Part shown: piece by piece, positions 1-7,966 of the stretch
How positions within the stretch are numbered: the first letter of the stretch is position 1
Layout: the number at the start of each line of letters is the position of its first letter
Assembly (NCBI RefSeq): GCF_025685425.1
Contig: NZ_JAGTAS010000020.1
Coordinates: 62,001 to 126,000 of the forward strand
Origin: Terriglobus albidus
GTDB taxonomy: Bacteria; Acidobacteriota; Terriglobia; Terriglobales; Acidobacteriaceae
DNA length: 64,000 nt
Reading direction: 5' to 3'
Translations under genes and position numbers: made by a program
The notes under the pieces: generated by a model
The model's database searches: none
Told to the model about the DNA's origin: nothing
What the model saw: only the letters and a program-made list of their open reading frames with translations

Positions 1-148
1 CGAGCTTTGGTTTCGGTGAGGTAACGCCCCAGGCAGTGAAACGAGCGGTCGCGGATGAGTCCGCGGCCTGCGATTGCTGCAGCAGCATACGTGCCTGGTT
101 CTTGAGGTGTTCGAGGTTAGGGCGCGCGGGAAGTTCGCGGATAGACAT
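1..148 (-). CDS. N-terminal fragment of an ankyrin-type or related protein (cut by window edge)
   Basis: Only the first 49 codons are present; the gene runs off the left edge. The start is the ATG read leftward from position 148, preceded by a good Shine-Dalgarno (AAGGAGTGAG, 4 nt before the ATG). The protein begins MSIRELPARPNLEHLKNQ. I associate this opening with acidobacterial ankyrin-repeat proteins, but no ankyrin unit is visible in the part we have, so that assignment is inference. The shared promoter region to its right contains an A-family repeat. Confidence 0.55.
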   Translation of the reverse strand, partial: MSIRELPARPNLEHLKNQARMLLQQSQAADSSATARFTAWGVTSPKPKL

Positions 149-357
149 AACTCACTCCTTCTTATAGGCCCGCGATCCGCTTCGTCGGGCGAGAAGAGAG
201 TGGGTTGTGAGATCACGCAAAAGCAAAGGTGGGATAATCCCTTTCCGCGGACGGGGTGCACCCTTGGTGTGCGTTACGAGTGTAGCAGTATTTGGGTGAT
301 CCAAGGCCGACCGAAAGTGCACAGGGCCGCCAGGGATTTAAGCCGAAGAATAGATTG

Positions 358-513
358 GGTGGGAGCAGCGGGCTTCAGCCCGCTGATTGAAACCATAAGA
401 CGACGCCTCTAAGCCCTGGGCCTTCTCCTGGAATCGAAATAAAGGCCCAGGGCTAAAAGCCCAGCTTTTCTTGTATCCAGTAAACCGCGGGCTGAAAGCC
501 CGCGGCTCCCACC
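358..513 (+). repeat. A-family intergenic palindromic repeat, copy 1
   Basis: This is a full copy of a ~155-bp element starting GGTGGGAGCAGCGGGC and ending GGCTCCCACC. It contains three nested palindromes: GCGGGCTTCAGCCCGC, an AGCCCTGGGCC / GGCCCAGGGCT pair, and CGCGGGCTGAAAGCCCGCG. It lies 74 bp before the GH92 start. The rest of the 149-587 gap shows no gene. Confidence 0.85.
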
Positions 514-587
514 GGTCCCTTGCTTCGCCCAGGATGACGCACATGATTGATGCGGGCGGACTATATGATGATCAGGCACTTGATAAC

Positions 588-2804
588 ATGAGGTTTCCCG
601 TGGCATTGCCGATCTCCGCAAAGCTTCTGTCTCGCATCACCTGCCTGTCCGCTCTTTTCATTGCGGCTGTTTCGGTGCAGGCACAGGTGGAGTATGTCGA
701 TCCGACCATCGGTAATGTCGGCATCTTGCTTGTACCGACTCGGCCTGCCGTCTACTTGCCCAACAGCATGGTGCGTATGTATCCGTTACGGTCGGATGCA
801 ATGGATGACCGTATTCATTCCTTTCCGCTGACGATCAGCTCGCATCGCATCAGCGAGCTATTCAGCATCATGCCCGGCGATGGTTCTGCTGCTGCCTACG
901 ACCAGGAGACGACTACACCGTATTACTATTCCGCCCGATTCCGGACATCGGGTATCGTCACGGAGTTCACGGCGACTGAGCGCTGCGGCTACTTCCGCTT
1001 TACCTTCCCTTCCGGTAAAGCCGGCTTAATACTGGCTAACCGCATTGCAGGGACACTCGCCGTCCACGGCGGCAACCTGGTCGAGGGCGAGGAGCGCTTC
1101 GATGGGATGAAGGCGTATGTGTATGGCGAGTTCAGTAAGCCGGTGACCGCGACCTCTTATGAGGTGAGCAGCAAACAGAGCCTCGCTATTGCAGCCAAGG
1201 CCGGCACGCTCGAGTTCCGCTACGGCATCTCGTTCATCAGCGTGGAGCAAGCGAAGAAGAACCTGCAGCATGAGATTCCGTCGGCGAACTTCGAAGGCAT
1301 CAAGTCTGCCGGCAAAGCTCACTGGAATCAAACACTGGGACGTATCGCAGTCGAGGGCGGGACTGAGGCACAAAAGAAGGTGTTCTATACCGCGCTCTAT
1401 CGCAGTTCAGAGCGAATGATCAATATCACCGAAGACGGCCAATATTACAGCGGCTTTGATCACAAGGTTCATACCGACAACCGTCCGTTCTACGTCGATA
1501 ACTGGCTGTGGGATACCTTCCGCGCGCTGGAGCCGTTGCAGACCATCCTGAATCCGGAGATGGAAGCGGACAAGCTGCAGTCCTATGTGCGGATGTATCA
1601 ACAGAGCGGCATCATGCCGACCTTCGCTATCCTTACCGGTCCGTATGCGTGCATGAATGGCAACCACTCCGCTCCGTGGTTTGCAGATGCATGGTTCAAA
1701 GGTGTGCGCAACTTCGATTTGCCGACCGCCTATGAAGGCATTCGCAAACGATCGCTGGAGACCACGCTGCTTCCCTGGCGGCTGGGACCGAAGACATCGC
1801 TCGACGACTTTTATGCAGAGCACGGCTATATGCCGGCGCTGCGGCCTGGCGAAACTGAAACTGTCGCACAGGTGCATCCCTTCGAGAAACGTCAGCCGGT
1901 GCCGGTCACATTAGGTAACAGCTTCGATGACTGGGCTATCGCACAGCTTGCGCGTGAGTTGAAGAAGCCGCAGGACGAAGCGCTCTTTCTAAAGCGCGCG
2001 GTAAACTACCGGAACCTCTTCCGCGCCGACAAGTCGCTGATGTGGCCAAAAGATGATGCCGGAAACTGGATTGAGCCGATGGATCCAAAATTCGGCGGCG
2101 GTATGGGTGGACGTGATTTCTATGACGAGAACAACGCTTACACCTATACCTGGGATGTTGCTCATGACTATGCCGGCCTGATCTCTCTGATGGGAGGCAT
2201 GCAGAAGGCTGAAGCAAATCTCGACCAGCTATTCCGCGAACCGCTGGGACGATCGAAGTACGAGTTTCAGGCAAAGTTCCCTGACTCCACCTCGATGGTG
2301 GGACAGTTCTCTATGGGCAACGAACCCAGCTTCGCGATTCCCTATATCTACGATCGTCTGGGAGCTCCGTGGAAGACGCAGGAGAGGGTGCGCATGCTGC
2401 TCGATGCCTTCTTTACCGATACATTGCAAGGCATTCCGGGCGATGAGGATGGTGGTGGCATGAGCGCTTTTGTCGTCTTCTCGATGCTGGGCTTTTATCC
2501 GGTCACGCCCACGGTGCCCACCTACGACATCGCCAGTCCGGTCTTTGAGAAGACGACGATTCATCTGCAGAACGGCAAGGACTTCGTAATCGTTGCGAAG
2601 GGCGCGTCGAAGCGGAACAAGTATGTGCAGGCGATCAAGCTGAATGGAAAGCCGCTGGATCATGTCTGGTTTCGCCACACCGATCTGACGCAAGGAGGCA
2701 CGCTGGAGCTGACGATGGGAGATACGCCAAACACGCAGCTTGGTGCGAAGCCGGAGACATTTCCTCCGAATTCGATGGATGTGCGCCCGGAGATGTACCG
2801 GTAG
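588..2804 (+). CDS. Secreted GH92 family glycosidase (alpha-mannosidase type)
   Basis: The 738-residue product has a clear signal peptide (basic start, hydrophobic LSALFIAAVSV core, cleavage near VQA-QV), so it is exported. Family GH92 enzymes are exo-acting alpha-mannosidases, usually calcium dependent. Diagnostic motifs are YVDPTIG just after the signal, WDTFR near residue 308, GNEPS near 577 and GDEDGGGMSA followed by FSMLGFYPVTP near 618-640. Length fits the family. I chose ATG 588 because it places the signal peptide at the N-terminus; the longer open frame to 471 runs into repeat A. The Shine-Dalgarno is weak. It is monocistronic, with repeats on both sides. Linkage specificity cannot be read from the sequence. 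Confidence 0.9.
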   Translation: MRFPVALPISAKLLSRITCLSALFIAAVSVQAQVEYVDPTIGNVGILLVPTRPAVYLPNSMVRMYPLRSDAMDDRIHSFPLTISSHRISELFSIMPGDGSAAAYDQETTTPYYYSARFRTSGIVTEFTATERCGYFRFTFPSGKAGLILANRIAGTLAVHGGNLVEGEERFDGMKAYVYGEFSKPVTATSYEVSSKQSLAIAAKAGTLEFRYGISFISVEQAKKNLQHEIPSANFEGIKSAGKAHWNQTLGRIAVEGGTEAQKKVFYTALYRSSERMINITEDGQYYSGFDHKVHTDNRPFYVDNWLWDTFRALEPLQTILNPEMEADKLQSYVRMYQQSGIMPTFAILTGPYACMNGNHSAPWFADAWFKGVRNFDLPTAYEGIRKRSLETTLLPWRLGPKTSLDDFYAEHGYMPALRPGETETVAQVHPFEKRQPVPVTLGNSFDDWAIAQLARELKKPQDEALFLKRAVNYRNLFRADKSLMWPKDDAGNWIEPMDPKFGGGMGGRDFYDENNAYTYTWDVAHDYAGLISLMGGMQKAEANLDQLFREPLGRSKYEFQAKFPDSTSMVGQFSMGNEPSFAIPYIYDRLGAPWKTQERVRMLLDAFFTDTLQGIPGDEDGGGMSAFVVFSMLGFYPVTPTVPTYDIASPVFEKTTIHLQNGKDFVIVAKGASKRNKYVQAIKLNGKPLDHVWFRHTDLTQGGTLELTMGDTPNTQLGAKPETFPPNSMDVRPEMYR

Positions 2805-2816
2805 AGCCTTATTCAG

Positions 2817-3006
2817 GTGGGAGCAGCGGGCTTCACAGGCTGCGGAAAAACTCCGTATGAGGGTTTATTCGGGTCAAATTGGGGGATAGAAAATCATCAC
2901 CCAATGTCCACCGATCGCGTATAGGCATTCTGATGCGATCGACTTTTCGCGCTTCTTTGACGAATTGAAATTTCCGCAGCATGTGAAGCCACGCGGACGC
3001 TTCCAG
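2817..3006. other. Truncated A repeat followed by possible IS-remnant DNA
   Basis: Bases 2817-2836 match the first 20 bases of an A-family repeat, which then breaks off into CAGGCTGCGGAAAAACTCC. A GGCTGCGGAAAAA-type sequence resembles the outer end of some insertion sequences, and a 60-codon open frame fills the following stretch on the minus strand, but I recognise no transposase motif. The simplest reading is an A element interrupted by a decayed mobile sequence. This is tentative. Confidence 0.35.
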
Positions 3007-3302
3007 TTCGCGCATAGCGCGAATGTATTGCTTAAGGGGACGGCTTCAGCCGTCCCGTATCGGAATCCGAAAGTGGGCGGCTTTAGCCGCTGAGGGCAAG
3101 ATTCGTGTATCGACAAATCTGTCTTTGCTGCAGAGCTATCGGGCGAGCCTTCAGCCATTTTCGTCGTTCAACGTAGCAAGAGACTTATGGTCAATATGCT
3201 CTAATCTTGACCTCAGCGGCTAAAGCCGCGCCTCTTTTTGGGCTTTGGGACGGCATGGCTGAAGCCATGCCCTTAAGCAAGACATTCGCGCTGATGCGCG
3301 AA
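3007..3302. repeat. ~296-bp element bounded by 33-bp near-perfect inverted repeats
   Basis: The left arm at 3007-3038 and the right arm at 3270-3302 are reverse complements apart from one mismatch and one 1-base gap (both carry GCGCGAATGT and TTGCTTAAGGG). Inside each arm are further palindromes, GGACGGCTTCAGCCGTCC at 3039-3056 and a GGCGGCTTTAGCCGC / GCGGCTAAAGCCGC pair. No open frame of note lies within. It looks like a MITE or paired REP element. Confidence 0.75.
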
Positions 3303-3473
3303 CGGGTGGGAGCCGTGGACCTTAGTCTACGGTTTACCGTCTCCAAAGAGCTGGCCTCAAGCCCACGCCTTTACCCAGCCAGCAAAGCTGGCCGGGGACC
3401 CCGATAAATCACCCTGACGAACTTTGTTCGTTGGGGCGAGTAGCGATGGATGGGCACCCAATTTAATTTTTCT
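3303..3473. repeat. Cluster of small palindromes between repeat element and sigma gene
   Basis: The stretch contains CCAGCCAGCAAAGCTGGCCGG followed by GGACCCC, then GACGAACTTTGTTCGT and GCGATGGATGGGCACCCA. The same modules recur at 34830-34970, 46800-46860 and 53105-53165, so they are pieces of a mosaic intergenic repeat. No gene is seen. Confidence 0.6.
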
Positions 3474-4718
3474 TTAGATCCGTTCGCACAAGCGAGCGGC
3501 CTGTGTCTGTAGATACTGCTGCTCCGGCAGGCTGGTCGTGCGCGTAGCCGCCAGGCGGTAATGAGCGATAGCGGTTTTGTAGTCTCCGGCCATCTCAAAC
3601 AAGTGAGCGCGTGCGGCATCGAGGCGATGATGCCTGGCGATGCGTTCGTCGGCATCGAAAGCTCGCAGTAGCTCCAGACCTTTCGTCGGCCCGTAGACCA
3701 TGGCGGCAGCGATGGCATGATTCAACGCGACCATTGGATTATCGGAGATACGTTTCATCAGCTCATAGAGCGCCAGGATCTGCGGCCAGTCCGTATCTTC
3801 CGCTCGCGAGGCTTCGTCATGCAGCGCGGCGATGGCCGCCTGAAGCTGATAGGCGCCGACTGCACCTCGAGAGATCGCCGTTTGCAGCAGTGTGGTCCCT
3901 TCGGCGATCTCGGCCTGTTTCCATAGCCGCCGGTCCTGACGATCGAGGGGGATCAGTTCTCCACCTGCTCCGGTTCGTGCATCGCGGCGCGCATGCGTCA
4001 ACAGCATCAGAGCGAGCAGGCCTTCCACTTCAGGGTTCTCCGGCATCAGAGCATGGAGTGATCGTATAAGGCGGATCGCCTCCTGCGAGAGCTCAATGCG
4101 CTGCGCCGACGGGCCGGTGCTGGCGACGTAGCCCTCATTGAAGACGAGATAGAGGATCTGCAGTACCGCGGCAAGCCGTTCGCGCTGCTCCGTGCCTTCC
4201 GGCATGTGGAAACGCGAGCCTGCAGCCTTGATGGCCGCCTTGGCCCGGCTGATGCGTTGCGCCATCGTCGCCTCGGGCACGAGGAAAGCATGGGCTATCT
4301 GCGCTGTCGTCAGGCCACCAACTGCCCTGAGCGTTAACGCAATGGCCGATGCCGGTGTCAATGATGGATGGCAGCAGAGAAAGAAGAGTGCGAGGGTATC
4401 GTCAGGATCCGCATCCGTAACATCCTGACGGAGCGCTTCGAGGGCGACCTCCTGTTCACGCTCTCTGCGCGCGATCTCGCTGCGGATGACATCGAGCATG
4501 CGTCGCGAGGCCACGCGGATAAGCCACCCGCGCGGGTTCTCCGGAACACCCGTCTGCGGCCATTGCAGTGCCGCGGCGATCAAGGCCTCCTGCACGGCGT
4601 CTTCCGCGGCAGCAAAGTCGCGGTAGCGGCGAGCGATAATGCTCAGCACCTGCGGCGCAAGATCGCGCAACAGGTGCTGAGAACGCTCGTCAAGCTCTGA
4701 GCTGGCGCCGGGACTCAC
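3474..4718 (-). CDS. ECF42-type RNA polymerase sigma factor with C-terminal DUF6596/TPR-like extension
   Basis: The 414-residue protein has a sigma-70 region 2 (about residues 15-95, with AAEDAVQEALIAAAL and NPRGWLIRVASRRMLD), a region 4 helix-turn-helix (about 120-170, GLTTAQIAHAFLVPEATMAQ), then the DUF6596 signature YLVFNEGYVAS and a helical, TPR-like C-terminal half. This long tail replaces an anti-sigma partner in ECF42 sigmas, which are typically encoded beside DGPF/YCII proteins. Here the YCII gene overlaps it by 4 nt: the GTG start (4718-4716) lies in GTGA, sharing the YCII stop. It is the third gene of a VOC-YCII-sigma operon. A second, diverged pair lies at 41687-43303. Confidence 0.9.
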   Translation of the reverse strand: MSPGASSELDERSQHLLRDLAPQVLSIIARRYRDFAAAEDAVQEALIAAALQWPQTGVPENPRGWLIRVASRRMLDVIRSEIARREREQEVALEALRQDVTDADPDDTLALFFLCCHPSLTPASAIALTLRAVGGLTTAQIAHAFLVPEATMAQRISRAKAAIKAAGSRFHMPEGTEQRERLAAVLQILYLVFNEGYVASTGPSAQRIELSQEAIRLIRSLHALMPENPEVEGLLALMLLTHARRDARTGAGGELIPLDRQDRRLWKQAEIAEGTTLLQTAISRGAVGAYQLQAAIAALHDEASRAEDTDWPQILALYELMKRISDNPMVALNHAIAAAMVYGPTKGLELLRAFDADERIARHHRLDAARAHLFEMAGDYKTAIAHYRLAATRTTSLPEQQYLQTQAARLCERI

Positions 4719-5107
4719 AGGTCGCCGGCCTTACGGGTCATGATCTGCCGTACCTCGATAGGCATAGCGGTTGCTCCGCCCCCCGGGGCCGGTCCGGCGG
4801 AGAGCTTCGCAGCAATCTCATAGGCTCGCTCCGGGCTTTCAACATCGACGATCCAGTAGCCGAGCAGAAACTCTTTGGATTCGGGAAAGACACCATCCGT
4901 AACCGGCATCCCATCTTTGCCGGCTGTCACGATGAGCGCCTGCTCAGGGCCTGCAAGAGCCTCCGTCGCGACAAACTCTCCGCTTTCGGTGAGCTCCTGG
5001 TTCAGGCGATGCAGGAAGGCGAAGTGTTTCTCCACATCGGCCCTGGGCCACTGACGATACGAATTCACCCCTGCCTTGTTGCTGGTCATCAACAAAATGT
5101 AGTTCAT
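4715..5107 (-). CDS. YCII/DGPF-domain protein
   Basis: The 130-residue protein of the YCII-related (DGPF) family begins MNYILLM and carries VTDGVFPESKEFLLGYW, the family's TDGPF-x-E-x-KE block with Val in place of Pro. Such proteins accompany ECF42 sigma factors; their biochemical role is unsettled. A GGAG lies about 11 nt before the ATG. It overlaps the sigma gene by 4 nt (translational coupling) and is 43 nt downstream of the VOC gene. Confidence 0.88.
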   Translation of the reverse strand: MNYILLMTSNKAGVNSYRQWPRADVEKHFAFLHRLNQELTESGEFVATEALAGPEQALIVTAGKDGMPVTDGVFPESKEFLLGYWIVDVESPERAYEIAAKLSAGPAPGGGATAMPIEVRQIMTRKAGDL

Positions 5108-5150
5108 GTACGTTGCTCCTCAAGTCTCTTTTTTGTTGTGAGATATGTTG

Positions 5151-5681
5151 CTACTTGCCGGTGACAAACATCCAGCGGACACCGAATCGGTCATTAAGAG
5201 CTCCGTAGGCGCCGTAGAACTGCTGTTGCAGTGGATCGGTGATCTCGGCTCCATCAGAGAGTTTGTGGAAGAGGGCCGTCAGGGCCTCCAACGTTCCGCC
5301 GCTGACATAAAGACAGGTCATATTGCCGCGCGCCATCTTCCTGTCGGGATGCAGCCAGTCCGAAGCTGAGATTTCAAGCAGGTCACTTCGCAGGTTGGCG
5401 TTGAGAACCTTTTCCTGGTGTGCAGCGGGCATATGGTCCTTCACTGGCGAGTCCTTCACCTTGAGGACTTTCAGTTCGCCGCCCAGGCAGGAACGGTAGA
5501 ACTCCATTGCCTGCAGGCAGTTGCCGTCGAAGAGAAGATATGGGGTCAAGGTGGTTCGCTGTGTATCGTAGGTGCGCATGGTTGAACTTACCTCCGACTG
5601 AGATGGAGCCGCGACCAGGGCGGCGGCAGAGGCCGCGGTGGCGACGAAGCGGCGGCGTGTGACTGAGTTGGTGCGAGACAT
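5151..5681 (-). CDS. VOC/PhnB-like protein with Tat signal and a possible internal start
   Basis: The 176-residue protein has an N-terminal twin-arginine signal (TRRRFVATAASAAAL, residues 8-22) followed by a vicinal-oxygen-chelate domain of the PhnB / glyoxalase-like type (TPYLLFDGNCLQAMEFYRSC, and NDRFGVRWMFV at the C-terminus). The ATG at 5681 has an AAAGGAGA Shine-Dalgarno 9-10 nt upstream. A second in-frame ATG at 5579 has GGAGGTAAG upstream and would give a signal-less 142-residue VOC protein, which is the usual form of this family. Substrate is unknown. It is the first gene of the ECF42 operon. Confidence 0.82.
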   Translation of the reverse strand: MSRTNSVTRRRFVATAASAAALVAAPSQSEVSSTMRTYDTQRTTLTPYLLFDGNCLQAMEFYRSCLGGELKVLKVKDSPVKDHMPAAHQEKVLNANLRSDLLEISASDWLHPDRKMARGNMTCLYVSGGTLEALTALFHKLSDGAEITDPLQQQFYGAYGALNDRFGVRWMFVTGK

Positions 5682-5803
5682 GGCTGACTTTCTCCTTTCA
5701 CGCGATAGTCGGAGCCAGGGGCCGCTTTTCGACATCGCTGTGAAAAATTTTTACGGCCAGACAGACACCACCGGTCTTAATCAAAACCTGTGAGAATACA
5801 GGC

Positions 5804-7663
5804 ATGACAACGCATCCCCATGCGCCCGCACCCGCCCCCACAACACGGCGGAGTGTTTTCGGACGCACAAAACTGGTGCTGCTTCTGGCTTTAGTGGCAC
5901 TGCTGGTCTTCTTCCTGGTCGTCTCCTGGACGACCCGCGATTCCATGGCGCATCTTCCGTTCCTGAAAGGCCACGGCAAGGCACGGGTGCTGGCTGACCA
6001 GGACACGCTTGTGGACACGCGGCCGTGGCAGACGGCACAAGCCCTGGCGCCGCTGGCAGTGACCGCGGAAGAGGTGGAATATGCGCGCCAGGCGGAGAAG
6101 CTGGCTGACCATGAGGTTGACCAGGCCTTTGCCTCCGCGTTGCGGCTGGCCAGTGCGCAGGCGCAGCATCGTTCTCTTTCCGGGGAGGCGCTGGAGCTTT
6201 CGCAAAAGGTAAAAGAGCTGCAGGCGCTGGTGAAGCAGGACCAGGCAGCGGTGCAGGCGTTGACGCCTTCGGGCTCGCCGGCTGCCACCGGAGCGGCACA
6301 GGCCGCTGCAAACTCTGACGACCTGGAGATCGCCAAGGCGCAGCTCGGACTCGATACGGATCAGCTTGCCGATGCGCAGCAGGACCTGGCGCGTGCGGTG
6401 GGCGATCAACGCAGCCGGATCCAGGAAGAGCTCACCGAGCGCGAAGCAGCGGTAAAAAAGTTTGAGAGCGAATCGCACACTAACACCCAGACAGCGGTTC
6501 TCTCCGCGGGACAATATGGCACCCTCGCTGGACGCATCCGTGCATGGCTGAGTCAGCGCAGCCGCTATCAGTTGATTCAGGAGGCTTTGCAACAGGCGAA
6601 TGCCGATATCGCCGCGCTGACAGCCCAACACAATGCGTTGGAGGCAAAGGCAAACGCAGCCAGTAACGGCGCTGGCGGCGGCGATCATGCCTCGCGGCTC
6701 GCCAGCCTGAAGGAGCGCGCCGCCGAGCGGCAGATCCTGAGCATCTTTGACGATCGCATCCAGACACAGCAGCAGCTCGCCGATGTCTACCGTAAGTGGA
6801 GCGATCAGGTATTGCTGCAGCATCGGATCGTGCTGCATCTTCTGCTGCAATCGCTGGCAGTGATTGTGGCGCTCATGGTCTGCGTGATCCTGATGGATAC
6901 GCTGATTCTGAAGTTGCTGGAGCGCCCCGGACTGGATCGCAGGCGCAAGCAGACGCTGCAGACGATTCTGCAATTGGGCGTCCAGGTTATGGGTATTCTG
7001 CTGGTCCTGCTGGTGGTCTTTGGAACTCCTCGGCAGATGTCCACCATTCTTGGCCTGGTGACCGCAGGACTTACTGTCGTACTGCAGGACTTCATCCTCG
7101 CCTTCTTCGGCTGGTTTGTGCTGATGGGTAGAAACGGCATCCGCGTCGGCGACTGGGTAGAGATCAATGGAGTCGGCGGTGAGGTGATCGAGATCAACCT
7201 TTTCCGCACGACGATGCTCGAAACCGGCAACTGGACGGCGAAGGGCCATCCCACCGGTCGCCGCGTGACCTTCATCAACAGCTTCGCTATTCGCGGCCAG
7301 TACTTCAACTTCTCCACTACGGGACAGTGGATGTGGGATGAGATCTCCGTGAGCATTCCTGCATCGGACGACACCTACGCCGTGGTGGAGGAGATTCACA
7401 ACGTCATCCTGCAGGAGACGGAGAAGAGCGCCCGGCTGGCTGAAGAAGAGTGGAGACGCAGCACACGGCAGTATGGCTTGAGCCAGTTCAGTGCCGACCC
7501 AGCGATCAATCTGCGCCCCTCGGGTGCAGGGATCGATCTGGTGATCCGCTATATTACGCGGGCCTCAGAACGCTTCGAGACGCGAAATCGCCTGTACCAA
7601 CGGGTGATCGATGTGATGCATAAGCCGGCTGCATTGGCGGCGCATACGGAGAAGCGGAGGTAG
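5804..7663 (+). CDS. MscS-family mechanosensitive channel with long N-terminal coiled coil
   Basis: The 619-residue membrane protein has one TM helix near residues 24-43, then a long soluble, Ala/Gln-rich, coiled-coil-prone region (about 85-340, probably periplasmic), then three TM helices (about 348-372, 388-410, 413-440). The last runs into the conserved MscS beta domain (GIRVGDWVEINGVGGEVIEI near 446, FINSFAI shortly after). MscS-like channels release solutes on hypo-osmotic shock. The extended N-terminus resembles larger MscK/MscM-type relatives more than E. coli MscS. It is divergent from the VOC operon with a 122-bp gap. Confidence 0.88.
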   Translation: MTTHPHAPAPAPTTRRSVFGRTKLVLLLALVALLVFFLVVSWTTRDSMAHLPFLKGHGKARVLADQDTLVDTRPWQTAQALAPLAVTAEEVEYARQAEKLADHEVDQAFASALRLASAQAQHRSLSGEALELSQKVKELQALVKQDQAAVQALTPSGSPAATGAAQAAANSDDLEIAKAQLGLDTDQLADAQQDLARAVGDQRSRIQEELTEREAAVKKFESESHTNTQTAVLSAGQYGTLAGRIRAWLSQRSRYQLIQEALQQANADIAALTAQHNALEAKANAASNGAGGGDHASRLASLKERAAERQILSIFDDRIQTQQQLADVYRKWSDQVLLQHRIVLHLLLQSLAVIVALMVCVILMDTLILKLLERPGLDRRRKQTLQTILQLGVQVMGILLVLLVVFGTPRQMSTILGLVTAGLTVVLQDFILAFFGWFVLMGRNGIRVGDWVEINGVGGEVIEINLFRTTMLETGNWTAKGHPTGRRVTFINSFAIRGQYFNFSTTGQWMWDEISVSIPASDDTYAVVEEIHNVILQETEKSARLAEEEWRRSTRQYGLSQFSADPAINLRPSGAGIDLVIRYITRASERFETRNRLYQRVIDVMHKPAALAAHTEKRR

Positions 7664-7966
7664 ACGAGTTACCTGTTTGTTTTGTCATCCTAAGCCAAGC
7701 CCCGGCCAGCTTTACTGGCTAGGCGGCAAAGTACGCTTTTCCTTTTTTGTCATTTCGCAGCGACCGGAGGAAGCGGAGAAATCTGCTTCTCTACCCAAGA
7801 ACCTTTCGAAGGAAAAAGAAAAGCAGATCCCTGCGGGATGACAACAAAAACAGGTTCGAGCTCCGCTCGAATGCCCACATAAGCTTCGCGTATGTGGGGC
7901 ACCCGGTATGTGTGACGCAGGAGATTGTCGGTACCCGATACATCATTCAATGATTCAATCCTTCAC
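7664..7966. repeat. Gene-free gap filled with mosaic repeats
   Basis: The gap between two convergent genes holds a CCCCGGCCAGC...GCTGG-like palindrome (7695-7725), a 'GTCATTTCGCAGC ... AAAAGCAGATCCCTGCGGGATGACAA' module (7748-7848), and GGTTCGAGCTCCGCTCGAA followed by GCCCACAT / ATGTGGGGCACCCGG (7853-7905). The second module recurs near 35030 and 37590, and the third at 12369-12420. No gene is seen. Confidence 0.6.

Noticed and set aside
471-587. N-terminal extension of the GH92 gene
   Set aside because: The extra codons begin inside an A repeat and would bury the signal peptide.
2833-3015. 60-codon minus-strand open frame as a transposase fragment
   Set aside because: No transposase motif could be recognised; kept only as part of possible IS-remnant DNA.
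5891-7399. 502-codon minus-strand open frame
   Set aside because: It lies antisense to the MscS channel gene, has low-complexity His/Leu/Gln composition and no recognisable domain.
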